Shown: in pieces, positions 11,103 through 22,066 of the stretch
Numbering within the stretch: the stretch's first letter is position 1
How the letters are laid out: the number at the start of each line of letters is the position of its first letter
Assembly: GCA_034440635.1 (NCBI GenBank)
Contig: JAOTON010001028.1
Location: 806,001 to 870,000, forward strand
DNA length: 64,000 nucleotides
DNA from: Lepas anatifera
Taxonomy: Eukaryota; Arthropoda; Thecostraca; Lepadidae
Reading direction: 5' to 3'
Notes under the pieces: model-generated
Databases searched by the model: none
The model's input: the letters and a program-made list of their open reading frames with translations, nothing else
Told to the model about the DNA's origin: nothing
Made by a program: the position numbers and the translations under genes

Positions 11103-11884
11103 TTAAAGGGAGATACGCGAAAAAAATTATTGTGGTTTCTTGCTATTTGAAAAATCCTGATTACGAAATTGTCAGTTATTTCTGTATATGCTGCAAAATT
11201 TTGGGAGGCCACACACTTATTATCGAAATAGGTTAACAGTTCCTATAAAATCCTGAAACCTTCGCCCATCACTTACTTTTCGAAAACTATTTAAAGTTGA
11301 AAACTAATGTTCTTTTTGTTAAAAATGTCTGTTCTCCTGTATTTGTATTTGAATTAATTTTACAAAGCCTTTAAAAATACAAAATTAATTAGTTTGCCCT
11401 AAAAACGGAAAAAACATAATTGCTCAAGTCTTCAGCCGTTTCTTACCTCGGGTCTTGAGTTGTCTTCTGCTTCATCCCCAGGATGACAAATCGTTTGCGT
11501 CAGAAAGGTCACGTGCCCACCTATGAGGTGCCTGTACGTTCTGATTAGTCAAATGTGATTTCTTAAAAGTCCTATATTTTTGTTTTAATATTATTTTTTG
11601 CTGTAGCTTTTTTAAATAACTTTTTCTTAAATAGTTTAAACTTTCAAGTCGCTGGTTAGGAAAAATGGGACCGTTTTTTTTTAGAGAATTTGATAGCCTT
11701 AGCCGGGGGTACGTCATTCATATCGATAAGAGGTGTACCGGTAAAGTCGTCTAGAAATGATGACTTTGAGAGCAATTTTAAGGCATTTGCAGGCCGAATT
11801 CGCAAAAATGAGAGTAGGACTTCGGAAACAACTTTTTGTTACCTTTTATCTAGCCAATAATTTTTTTCGTGTATCTCCCTTTAA
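11103..11884. mobile_element. Second type of TTAA element with AGGGAGATAC ends
   Basis: It begins TTAA then AGGGAGATACGCGAAAAAAA, and ends with the inverted TTTTTTTCGTGTATCTCCCT then TTAA, 782 bp, with terminal inverted repeats of about 27 bp and an exact TTAA duplication. The interior is AT-rich, has no transposase and is unrelated to the AGGTCA family. A second copy lies at about 18100-19932. Confidence 0.88.
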
Positions 11885-12806
11885 GAAGCAATGTAGGACA
11901 GTTCTTCCGCAGCCATTTGAAAGCTATCGTTAGCACGTATGGACAGAGGCTACCAAGTTTAGCTCAAGCCTGGGTGGTGTTCAACCGAGGTCAAGGACGG
12001 TACGCTCCCCATACTATGGGGTGTTTGCTTTTTTGGGAATAACTTCCCGAAAAAAATTGATTGAGCCGTAATTCAGGGATTATTGTAATCCTCTGGCTAA
12101 TTTGAAAGTAACTATATGTGATTGCACTATGCTAGCTGAAATTCAAAGTTTGAGCTGACCCTAGGTTAACGAATTGATCCGAAGTAACCTGGTATGGTCA
12201 CCGCCTACGTCATTGGCCTCGCAGTGGCACAACAAACTCAATGCTGGTAAAATAAAGGTGCACAGTTTTTTACTCAAAAGTTATAAGGTAACATTCAAAA
12301 TTACTTATTTGACTTCAGATGACCTCGAGAAGGTAACGGGTAAACAATGTGAGTACATACCTTTGTAATGGGCCACAAATAAATGATTTTGAAGGTTTTG
12401 TAGTTGATCTGAGCCCTGCGGACTGAAATACAGACATTTCAAAATTTTCCCGTCGACTTACAATGGGAAGGTCATCACCGGTACATGACCCTAGGTTACC
12501 AATATCGAAAATCCTGTTACCACATATTAATGTACTCGGTAACCTCATGTACGACGAGTCTATGATGAATAGACTTAACATACTTTCACTGGTGCTACTT
12601 TGAACATTTTTGGAGGTGTGGTCACCTGACCTGACCTGGTGACCTGATATAACACCTTGGGCGTAAAATTGTCAGGAAATGTGCAAAAAACATCATTCAA
12701 CAACTGTGCTAAGTACGGCGGAGCTGCGCGCCACCTTTTTCCGGTCATCCTGGAAAAACCTTAGGTGGGGGAGGGGTAAAAAAGACCCCACCAGGGCGAA
12801 GGTTCA

Positions 12807-13254
12807 GCGACCTTTGCCCCAGGGGAAAATTCACTTGGGAGTCATACCAACCAGATTTCAAAGGGTACTTGGACTTCAATTAGGGGCCAAGTATATGTCC
12901 TCTTGTGCCCACTAACTTCGCCCGTACAATTATTGCCGACAAGTGAGCCTCGGCTGGCGGTGGATCAAGCGTCCTGAATCCTCTTTGGGGCATTGAAATG
13001 TGACATGATGCCCCAACTGACCACAGAGTACAAACTCGCCACAGAAGAGTACCCATGGACACACACGGTCCAGCTGCATCCAGGCTCAGCGGTGCAGAGC
13101 ACCTTGGGTCGATGGGCACAGGCTCAACGTGGGCACACCTTTCAGCAGTCGATGGGCAAACGTTTTTGCTGTTACGTTTTTCCTCGACCGACAGCGCTTT
13201 TGCTGAGATTAACTACCGCCAACTTACTCCCTTATGCCTCCTGGACTGGTTGAA
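12807..13254. other. Stretch upstream of the retrotransposon remnant
   Basis: It could be degraded retrotransposon sequence upstream of the reverse transcriptase (RT) motifs. I could not recognise any domain in the three + strand frames. Confidence 0.3.
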
Positions 13255-13506
13255 AGGCAGTACCTCACGACAAACTAATCACGAGACTGCATATGTTTGA
13301 CATTGAAACGCCTTGGTTTGGAGACTACTTGACTAACCACTACCAGCAGGTTCAAATTTTAAACTTCTGCATATCAAACCTCATGTCATCACTGTTGGCC
13401 ATTCGCCCGGCCACTTCTGAACCCCATGGACACATCCCAATGACCAGCCCTTGGATCTTTGCTGTTTTCTATCCATGCCAACGACCTTCCTTTGTATGTA
13501 GACAAT

Positions 13507-13888
13507 CAGTGGCGGATCTAGCCGGTTGGTTTGGGAGGGGCAAACCGAAGTCGAAAAGCAAAAAAAACGTCACGCAGTGAAAAATTGCGCTACAATATGC
13601 CTTTTTCGATAGGATTTTCGCGACTGGAGACGAAAAGCAAAAAAACGCCACGGGGTGAAAAATATGGCTCAACATACTTTTTTCCTATCCAAGCCCCAAT
13701 ATTTACACTGAAATTCACTAATTCTGTTTGAAGTTGAGAGTTGAAGCACCAAAATCTTGCTTACAAGCTAAAAAGGAGTCGGGGAAAAAGGAGGTCGGTC
13801 TCTTTGGGGGGGGCAAAAACATAGCTTTGCCCCGAGCTTTTCCGTTTGGGGGGCAATTGCCTTTTTGCCCCCCCTGGATCCACCACTG
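13507..13888. mobile_element. hAT-like MITE with 8-bp target duplication
   Basis: The ends are CAGTGGCGGATCTAG and CTGGATCCACCACTG (15-bp inverted repeats, two differences). TAGACAAT flanks both sides (13499-13506 and 13889-13896). At 382 bp with no coding capacity, the 8-bp duplication and CAG..CTG ends fit the hAT superfamily. It splits the RT remnant after PLYVDN. Confidence 0.92.
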
Positions 13889-14125
13889 TAGACAATGCTA
13901 AAACCGTGTAATGCTAGGACGGCACGCAGGTGTCTTCCGGACCACCGTGTGATCTCGGTGTCTCATCGGCTCTGTGGAAGACGACCTGGTGCAGCCTTCA
14001 CATTTGCTCAGCCAAAACGGTGTGGAAGAAGCTGCGTCAAAAATACAGTTCATTGTGCTATATTCCTAGCAGATCTTTCGGCGCCTTCCTCCCATCCCTC
14101 TGAATTTTATGAGCACAGCTATGAC

Positions 14126-16007
14126 CAGAGTTGTGCGACTCGCAAGTCAGAGTCGGAGTTTAACTCAAATTCTGACTCATTCGACTCTGAGTTGAGTTGA
14201 GTTGAGTCGAAAAAATTTGACAAGTGAGTTGAGTTGAGTTGAGTGGGTTCACAACACGTCAATGAGTTGAGTTGGGTTGAGTTGTGAAGGCAGCGAGTCA
14301 AATGAGTTGACGAAAAAAGTTGGCTCAACAGGTAAACATGATGTCAAGTTAGAAGTGTTTGAATTTGCTTTCCTTTTGCAAACCTCCTTCAACCTCCTTT
14401 AAATACCTTTTCGCTCAAGAATTTAAATTGTTTAAATCAAAGTTTCAATCTTTTTTCAATATATCAATAATTGTATGGTTCATTTGCTTATTTTAAAGGC
14501 CCATCCGGCCTGAAGAAAAACCTAGGCACAAATAATATATGTACTGAAATATTTAACAGGTTCCTATCACTGGCCTTGTCTTAAACATTTGAAGTGGTGG
14601 AACGCAGCACAAAATACATTTCAAATCTCTCAAAAGCTTCTCATCTTCAATATTTAGCACTACTTCTTTACTTCAACCACCCCAACCACACGCGTCGTCG
14701 TTGCTGATTGCGCTGATTGTTGTCGTCAGTGGTCTTCGTCTGAGAATAGTGTGTGCTGCGCCATTGCTGTCTTTGAAGAACTAATTCAACTGAGTATAGG
14801 TTCAACCTTAACTAGTCTCAAGGCAAAAAGTGTAAATATCACGTGATAATTCATGAAGCAATGCAAATATTTGTATACCTACATGTTATATTATTTCTTT
14901 TGTCCTAAATGTGCCGTCTGCCATCACTTTTTTCATTTTGCCTATTAAAAGCAGATACTGTTATTAGCATAGAAAAGTTGGACCTCTGATTGGACAGAAA
15001 TTTTGAGACGCCTTTGTCGCAAGAATCAGAGGAATTATTTCATGCTACTGGTTTTGTCTGATCAGAGGCCCTCGCCTGGCGTCCGCGTTTTATTTAGAAA
15101 GCTATACATTGTAAATTTTCGATTAAATCGTGCTGCAATTTTGAAGAGCGATAGGTATGTACTGTATTGGAGGTTCTCAAGCTAAAAATTGGATTGGGTT
15201 TAGAATATGAATATATAAAAATCCAACATGTTAATGGAATTTCCATTTCTATTGTCCTGTGTCATATATGGTATACTTTTTTAGGGTTTTCTGTAGTTCT
15301 TAAAATTAGCAATTGCAACTAGATACAACAGTACCTAATTATTGCTTAACTTTTGATTAAACTCATGGCATAGTAATGTTTTATTTAGAAAAATTACCTC
15401 CCATCGTTCTTAAAAGAAAAAACAATACCGATACCATCCCTACAAATACTGTTTATATATCTTTTAGCTTGGACCTTTTTGACTGTATGGAGGCTCAATT
15501 TTTGCCTGTGCCTTAGCCCTTTTAGGTTCCTTTCCACTCCATTTACCTAGTTTAATATGTAATGCTCCTTTTAGAAATAATTGCAACACGTGGTAGCTTT
15601 TTTTGGGCAGTGACAGTCTGGAAGAATTAAAAAGTTATTTATGGTTGTTGGCTTATTGTTAACCAATGTTTGAATGCAAATTGATTAATTTTGCTTCTAT
15701 TAATATTCCGTTTCATGTCAGACTTTCTGAACAGCTTGGTTTTTGCTGGTTTATTGATTTATTTCTTGTTTTTAATATTATTTATATATGTATAATGTCT
15801 TTATTTTATTTTGAAAATGAGTCGAAGTTTGAGTTGAGTTGAGTCGTGAGTTGAGTCAGAGTTGAGTCAGATGAATTTAGCCTTGAGTCGGAGTTGAGTC
15901 GACTCACTGAACTCTTGATCATGAGTTGAGTCGGAGTTGAGTCAACTGCTCTCAGCAGTTGAGTTGAGTTGAGTCGACTCAATAAAATTCTGAAACGCAC
16001 AACTCTG
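14126..16007. mobile_element. Larger hAT-like non-autonomous element rich in GAGTT/GAGTC repeats
   Basis: The ends are CAGAGTTGTGCGACTCG and ...CGCACAACTCTG, with near-identical 8-bp flanks GCTATGAC (14118-14125) and GCTATGAG (16008-16015). Both inner edges are tandem gagttgagtcggagttgagt arrays (about 14160-14310 and 15815-15980). The 1.5 kb core is AT-rich without a transposase frame. It lies within the RT remnant, between NFMST and the NLGIVFD motif. Confidence 0.85.
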
Positions 16008-16430
16008 GCTATGAGAGGGTCCTCATCAGTCCAGAACCTGGGTATAGTCTTTGACCAGTGTATGACTTTTACCAACCACGTGGATGACGTCACGTCGCGG
16101 CGCTGCACGGGAATGATGCGTGGACACGCGGCACTCCTGTCACCGAGCCGATAATGGTAACGCTGCTGCAAGATCTGGTGCTCTCTGTACTCTATAGTCT
16201 ATTACCGCGTATGTGTATATGATGCGTGTTGGGTAACGCAGATCCAGAAGTGGCAGAAACTGATAAACTCTGCCACGGCAGAGATCTCGGGAAGACGGAA
16301 GTTTAGTCACGTTGGTGACGTGATTACGAGACTAGGCTGGTTGAGGGTAGAGCACCTGTATAAATATCACTGTCTAACTACACTGAAAAATGTTTTATTG
16401 ATAGGACGGCCTCAAGTCTTTGCACGCATA

Positions 16431-16620
16431 CTAGACATTGGCGGGCGCCGGTGGGGGCATTCTGGCCATGCCCCCCCAAGCGCTGGAGGGGGGCAAACTA
16501 TCTTTTGGCCCCCAAACGCCGGATAAATTTTTGAAATAAGGTGTTTACACTAGGTCTGTAGAGCAAAAAAATATTCGCTCCCACCCCCCCCGAGACCGAC
16601 CATTCGTCCGGGGGGCCGAG
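16431..16620. mobile_element. MITE-like G/C-rich repeat, also present inverted near 60365-60535
   Basis: It starts CATTGGCGGGCGCCGG and contains 'ggccatgccccccaagcgctgg' then 'gtgtttacactaggtctgtagagcaaaaa'. The reverse complement of the same succession occurs at about 60380-60540. Boundaries on the right side are unclear and target duplications were not found. Confidence 0.6.
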
Positions 16621-17190
16621 CCGAGCCACGTCACCTCGGCGCGGTACACCAATAAGTCTAGCACACTACTGAATGTTCAAGTCAATGGCACTAACGACAA
16701 TCTCCGTGTATTATCTAGTATTAATGACCCGGTGCACAATAGTAGTCTTCGGATAGATTAAAACCCAATTTGCGATCATATTACGACCAAAAGTGTTGTC
16801 GGCACAATGCTGTTTATCAGCCCTTGATTTGTGTTTGATTTGGAAAATAATTCCTTTTTTAGAGTGTCTTAAAGTAAGCAGCTGTTTCGGTGGTCTCTCA
16901 ATTGGGGCTTTATCGATGGCTGTAAAGTCAATGTGTAATGGATATCATCCAGTAGTCGCTGGTAAACGAGTCCCACTAGTTAATTGAAATTTAGTCGATT
17001 GTGATATGCGTTTTTTCGGCTTTCTTGGTTGCAGATGCTAGCACATTACTTGTCATGTTTCAACCTGTACCATAGGTTTAAATAGCACAGAAATGTATTC
17101 AACCCGTATCTACATTCCATAATCATCAAAAATAGCACCTGGTTCATAAGTTTTAAGAGTTTGAAATGTTGTTTTGAGCGTGATAGTCAT
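16621..17190. other. Intergenic stretch, no gene recognised
   Basis: AT-rich unique sequence. It contains 'atcatcaaaaatagcacc' at about 17121-17138, repeated after the hairpin at about 17349-17366. Confidence 0.5.
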
Positions 17191-17354
17191 GATGATTATG
17201 CTATATAAAATTAACCGGCAATCGCTCATAATATAATGTAATTGAAAACGCCAAAGAGTATATAGACACGTCGAAATATTACTATACTCTTTGGCGTTTT
17301 CAATTAAATTATATTATGAGTGATTGCCGGTTAATTTTATATAGCATAATCATC
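17191..17354. repeat. Long inverted repeat (72-bp arms, about 20-base loop)
   Basis: The left arm 17191-17262 (gatgattatgctatat ... ccaaagagtata) is the reverse complement of 17283-17354 with only about two mismatches. It could extrude a very stable hairpin, or be the remains of a foldback element. No frame or promoter motif was recognised in it. Confidence 0.95.
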
Positions 17355-17541
17355 AAAAATAGCACCGATCAGTTTAGTTTTGCTAAACAACTACCCGTCA
17401 AATGGAATATGTGTGTGCGTGTGGTATTAAATGTTATGGATAACTGCGTGAAGTAGTACTATTCCAAAATCAAGTGATTTAGAAGAATGCTTTGACTCAA
17501 CAGGGACCAGTGTAATTCTGCCGTGGCAGGCAGCCACCTCG

Positions 17542-18098
17542 ATGCTTTATTTGTTACTTCTATCTTCACAGCTGTGGTCGGCGGCGCTGACGTGCTTTTG
17601 CTATCAGTCTCACCCAGTTTATTGGCTAGAACTAAAAGTTTTTGCAGATAGATTCGCGTATTCCTTTGCTTCACCGAGAGTACCGCTTATAGCGTGGTGG
17701 TTCCTAAATATTTTCTACGACCTCGTCTTAATTCTGAGTATAGGAGGAATAGAATCAAATCCCGACCCTGAGAACTGGACCAGAGACATTAAAGTTTTAC
17801 ACGTAAATATCAACAGCATCACACATGAAAACAGGCAGGGTGAATTAGAACAATTCGTATAGCTGAACCGAATACAAAATTCCGCACTAACTGAGACTAA
17901 ACTGGACGCAACCATCCATCCCAGTTTGTACAGGATCGATGGTTTTCAGCAGCATTTTGTTCGCCATCGTTCAAGGAATGGCGAAGGAGTAGCCCTATAT
18001 TGCCATTCGTCACTGTCAGCATCAAGGCTTCCATAATTCGAATTTGGAGATGAGGAATGGATTTGGTCAAAAATACAGTTTAGCTCAACGAGTTTAGC
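17542..18098 (+). pseudogene. Non-LTR retrotransposon fragment: start of ORF2 with endonuclease (APE) domain
   Basis: The + strand reads LILSIGGIESNPDPENW, then IKVLHVNINSITHENRQGE, a stop, then ALTETKLDATIHPSLYRI and VRHRSRNGEGVALYCHSSL. This follows the start of LINE endonucleases: 'GDIEvNPGP', then 'LhvNIRSI..K...', the metal-binding 'TETkLd', and 'R..RnGGGVaLYv.ssL'. In-frame stops at about 17860 and 18030, and truncation by the TTAA-type repeat starting near 18099, show that it is dead. It may belong to the same family as the RT remnant upstream. Confidence 0.8.
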
Positions 18099-19932
18099 TC
18101 AAAGGGAGATACGCGAAAAAAATTATTATTGTGGTTCCTTGCTATTTGAAAAATCCTGATAACGAAACTGTTAATTATTTTTGCATCTTCGGCAAAATTT
18201 TGGGAGGCCACTTACTTATTATCGAAATAGGTTAACAGTTTTAATAAAATGCGCACCACTTACCCATGCCAATACCCATCACTTACTTTTCGAAAACTAT
18301 TTCAAGTTGAAAAGTAATGTTATTTATAATAAAAATGTCTGTTCTTCTGTATTTGTATTTGAATTAATTTCAAAAAGCTTATAAAAACTACAAAATGAAT
18401 TAGTTTGCCCTAGAAACGAAAAAAACATAATTACGCAAGTCTTCAGCGGTTTCGTACCTCGGGTCTTGAGTCGTTTTCTGCTTCGGCCCCAGGTTGACTA
18501 AACTTTTGCGTCAGATAGGTCACTTGACCCTGGTTTGAGAATTCCTAGGCTTCTGATTGGTTAATTGTGATTTCTTTTAAGCCCTATATTTCTGTTTCAA
18601 AAAGTTTTTGAATGTTGTTTTTCTTAACCCGCGCCCCACCGGGGGTCCGGCGCCACCTTCGCCCCACCGGGGGGCCATCGATGGCCCCCTCTAACTCCGA
18701 AAATATGGGCGTTAGCGCAAATCTGCAAAGTGCAATAGAAAGCTCGCGTGAATTCAGTAAGAAATTACTTCGCATGTTTTAGTGCTCAGGTCAATGGTTT
18801 GACCTCCAGAGGTCAAATTAGGTCAAGATCGGCTATTTTCACTCAAATATGCAATGATTAAGCCAACTGGCCATAACTCTTAAGTCATTAGAGCTATTGA
18901 GGCCTGGTAAAGTACATTTGATAGCAAATTGCCAGTACTTTTTCCGCTATGTGGAACGTAAAGACCTCCCGCCAGTGGTTTGACCGCCAGAGGTCACCTC
19001 GTGACCTAATATGACCTGAGGTCACGAAAGGTCAAAAAGTGACCTTGCCGTATATCAAATGAAAGCCAGTGACAAGACAAACACGATGGTGTTTGTTTCA
19101 CCGCTCTAGCTCAATTAGGTCAAAAGTTATTGTCAAAATACTGTTTTCGACCTCTGGTGACCTTGCATGACCTTGGAAAAGTCAAAGGGCAAATATGACC
19201 CCTGGGATCCGTGAAAGGGTGTCCAAAAACGTTGTTCTGAGCAGTCTGAGTATTTGTAATCATTTTTGTGGCTTTTATATCATGAAATAGCTTTTCCCCA
19301 TGCTTTTCCAATGGGAGAGGTCGCCTCGTGACCTGACCTCAGGGCACGAAATCGAAAAATCCCGGATATACACCTTGTAGACCCTGGAGGGGTCATGAAG
19401 TGTAGGAAGTTTCAAATCGATCGACTTTGAAATGTAGCTCTTACAGAGCTCTAAAGGTGAAGTGAGGTGACCTTGGTTGACCTCGTCTGGTGACCTGACC
19501 TTAGGTGACCCGGGGTAGAAAATTTCAGGGATGATGGGAAAATGATGCAGTAAGAGGTAGAGCCCTCAACTGCGGTGCTGCGCCTCGTCGTTTTTCTGCT
19601 ATCCCGGAAAAACCTTAGGGGGCCATCGATGGCCCCCCGGTGGGGCGAGGGTTAAGTAATTTTTTCTGTAGTAGTCCAAAGTTCTTTATCACTGTTTAGG
19701 ATAGATATGACCTAATTCTTAGAGAAATCGATAGCCTTAGCCGTGTGTACGTCATATACATCGATATGAGGTGTACCGGTAAAGTCGTCTAGAAATGTTG
19801 ACTTTGAAAGCAATTTTAAGGCATTTGCAGGTCGAATTCGCAAAAATGAGAATAGGAATTCCGAAACAACTTTTTGTAACCTTTTGATATAGCCAATAAA
19901 TATTTTTTGGCGTATCTTCCTTCAACGAGTTT
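18099..19932. mobile_element. Second copy of the AGGGAGATAC-ended element, split by an AGGTCA-family element
   Basis: 18099-18623 and 19656-19932 together match 11103-11884 over most of their length, with ends AAGGGAGATACGCGAAAAAA and ggcgtatcttcctt. Instead of TTAA, the string tcaacgagtttag occurs on both sides (about 18085-18097 and 19922-19938), suggesting a local duplication or an altered insertion site. Confidence 0.8.
18624..19655. mobile_element. TTAA-bounded AGGTCA-rich element (copy 4)
   Basis: It runs from TTAACCCGCGCCCCACCGGG to GGTGGGGCGAGGGTTAA, 1032 bp, with TTAA at both ends and inverted C/G-rich termini. It is inserted in the AT-rich AGGGAGATAC element. The interior has dense hexamers, including the palindrome AGGTCAcctcgTGACCT at about 18990-19006 and paired or everted TGACCT/AGGTCA up to 19045. 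No coding frame is present. Confidence 0.92.
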
Positions 19933-19938
19933 AGTAAC

Positions 19939-19993
19939 GAGTCGGAATTTGAGTTAAACTCTGACTCCGACTCATGAGTCGCACAACTCTGAC
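19939..19993. mobile_element. Solo end of the GAGTT-rich hAT-like element
   Basis: The sequence gagtcggaatttgagttaaac ... gagtcgcacaactctg is the inverted counterpart of the first 60 bases of the element at 14126. Only the terminus is present. Confidence 0.7.
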
Positions 19994-20179
19994 AGCATCA
20001 TAATATTCGCTGATAAAGAATCGTCAAATAGATTCGAAATATCCAATTAATAACTTTCTTATATACCTACCAGAAACTAAATCCCGAAAAAACCTTAAAG
20101 TTGATGTAACATTAGTTCGGGAAAAAATGACGTTATCTCTTGACATGCAAATAAATAAATCGGGGGCATTTCGGAGCCG

Positions 20180-20469
20180 ATGGGTGGAGGGCGTTCCCTC
20201 TGTGCCCCTCGCTGTACCCCCTGCTCCTGTGAGAGGAGGCACTGTTCTCAGCAGTCCTTAGGACAGGATCTCGTTGTCACACGAAATCGGCAGAAATGTG
20301 CGGTCGGGGAGCGCTGGCGCGCGCCGCTTCTGGCTGAGCGCCGCGCGCAGGGGACTGGCTGGGGACGCCCCCGGGCTGCGGAGGTAGGGGCGGTCAGAGG
20401 GAGCAGTCGGCGCCGACTCCTCGCTGGGTGTGTGTCCGCGTGTGCCTGCGCCACCTCACTGTCGCAGCC
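20180..20469 (+). promoter_or_regulatory. CpG-rich 5' leader/promoter region of the spectrin-repeat gene
   Basis: A sharp change from AT-rich repeats to CpG-rich sequence (gcgctggcgcgcgccgcttc around 20311) immediately precedes the start codon. No TATA box was recognised. This supports a transcription start nearby and an intronless 5' UTR, although an acceptor-like gtcgcag sits just before ATG. Confidence 0.45.
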
Positions 20470-20634
20470 ATGGCCTGCTGGTCCGAGAACTACCACTTCA
20501 TCAAGGAAGTGTACGACTTCCGAGTGGAGGAGATGAACAAGTGGATGGACGCGCTGGAGGAGAGCAGCAAGAAGCTCATCACCAACAAGGTGTACACGTC
20601 ACGGGAGTTCCGCCGCATGCGGGACCAATTCCGG
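20470..20634 (+). CDS. Spectrin-repeat gene, exon 1 (coding part)
   Basis: 55 codons from ATG to CGG|gtaagc, phase 0. It encodes ENYHFIKEVYDFRVEEMNKW, then KLITNKVYTSREFRRMRDQFR, an amphipathic helix pair. The start is chosen because upstream in-frame sequence is low-complexity leader and gcagccATGg is a strong initiation context. Confidence 0.82.
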
Positions 20635-22029
20635 GTAAGCCTCGCGGGCATTCTCCAGTGGGTGTCGCAGCCTCCACTGAGGCTTCTCCGATTAGCTGCT
20701 GTGCCATTATTGGCTCGTAGAAGTTAGTTAGTTGAGGGCTTTTTATAAGGTGTTCTGTGCAAGACACCTTTGCCCGCCTCTAAAATACAGGCTCGTAGAA
20801 AGATAATGTATTCATGTGTAGAAACCTTGTTTGGGAGTTGCCTGGTAGTAATTGATGGTATCGGCAGATTTTGTCAGTTTCTTTTGTGACAAACCTCAGC
20901 TGAAATACATCTTCAGCACCCATTAGTTATCTACAGAGCAAGCATGTAAGGACTTATTGCATAAGAACTGCTATCACATCAGTAGGCCTATTTTGAGCTA
21001 CCAGAAATATGTTCTTCGCTTGCTCTAGTTGAGGAAATCGGGAAAGTCAATGAGCCGTGGAGATTCGTATGGTTATGTCAAGTTTAGTACCTGAGTAAGC
21101 TGATACTAATTTAAAGATGGGAACCCAGTATTGTGACGTCTATAAACGCTGTGAGTCTCTAAGTTCAAAGACTGTGATTGCATTAATAGCTCATTGTTTT
21201 TTATAAGTTTTTGCAGTTATGCAAGGTGCGTTTATGCGTTATTGTTTACCGCAGCAGAACATTTCCGGAATGGTCCAATGGCCCATCGTCAAATTCATAT
21301 AAATAGCGTGGAAAACCAATGCCCGACTGCGAAAGCACGCCGAAGTTTCGGGAGAAAGAACGGGCTGGCTCTGTGTGGAACACTTGTAAAGGAGATAGGT
21401 ATTATTCGGGTGATTATTTTCCCGGGTAGAAGTGGCCACTGAACCGTCAGTTGAGGTGAGAAGGGAACAGATGCCTATTTTCTACAGTGGAAAATCACGT
21501 GGGCGAAGAATATTTTCTGAGGTATTTGGGCCATCTGACGATATTTTTTCATTTTTATATTTTGTTTGAGCAGTATTACGTCACAGTGCAGGTTTGAACT
21601 ACCGAATTTGTTTCAAGCAAGATAAATTAAGCGCTTTTGTAGTTTGTGCTTTCCCATTTCTGGAAGTTGGACTTTGCGGGAAAATATATTTTAAAAACAT
21701 GTAGAGAAGGAATGTATAGGCTCTTAATACACGTGAAGAGAATAGAGAGCAAGAAGGACCAGGATAATAAAGAATGGAAGATTTTCTATTAGAAATAAAT
21801 TTCCCACACATTAATCCAAAATATTTTCCTTGGTTTATCCTGCTACGCCCAGCGAGCAAACGTGCCTAATTACAGGGAGAACTGACTGAGCGAGTCTAAA
21901 ATGGGCCTTCTCATGATCCCCATTCAGCCCGGCGAGACACAGAGGGCAGTTTTCCGTTATGGGAAATGTTCCGCTTCAATTATTGTTATCCGGTCTAGGA
22001 ATCAGGCAATAAAACCACGAGGTCAACAG

Positions 22030-22066
<37 letters not shown>

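Larger units (their letters stand above)
9637..12806. mobile_element. Outer TTAA-type element split by two younger insertions (copy 2)
   Basis: The left end TTAAACTTTGCCCGGGTGG...GAGCCACC matches the left end of the copy at 46855, and the right end ...AGGGCGAAGGTTCA at about 12791-12806 matches the right end of that copy with one TTAA base changed. It is interrupted at 9836-10872 by another TTAA element and at 11103-11884 by a different TTAA element. The outer part alone is about 1.36 kb, and its interior shows the same AGGTCA-rich, non-coding character. Confidence 0.75.
13255..16430 (+). pseudogene. Degraded non-LTR retrotransposon reverse transcriptase (3' part of ORF2), interrupted twice
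   Basis: Frameshifted + strand reading recovers RT landmarks in the right order. KAVPHDKLITRLHMF and DYLTNHYQQVQ lie at about 13262-13360. LGSLLFSIHANDLPLYVDN lies at about 13450-13506, corresponding to the 'PLLF..NDLP' motif ahead of the catalytic YADD block. KIQFIVLYS then RRLPPIPLNFMST lies at about 14040-14118, and VQNLGIVFDQCMTFTNHVDDV lies at about 16028-16090. WQKLINSATAEISGRRKF and ITRLGWLRVEHLYKYHCL lie at about 16250-16380. This is the thumb/C-terminal region of a Jockey/CR1-like LINE. A hAT-like MITE (13507-13888) and a larger hAT-like element (14126-16007) sit inside the frame. Stops and frameshifts make it inactive. Confidence 0.8.
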
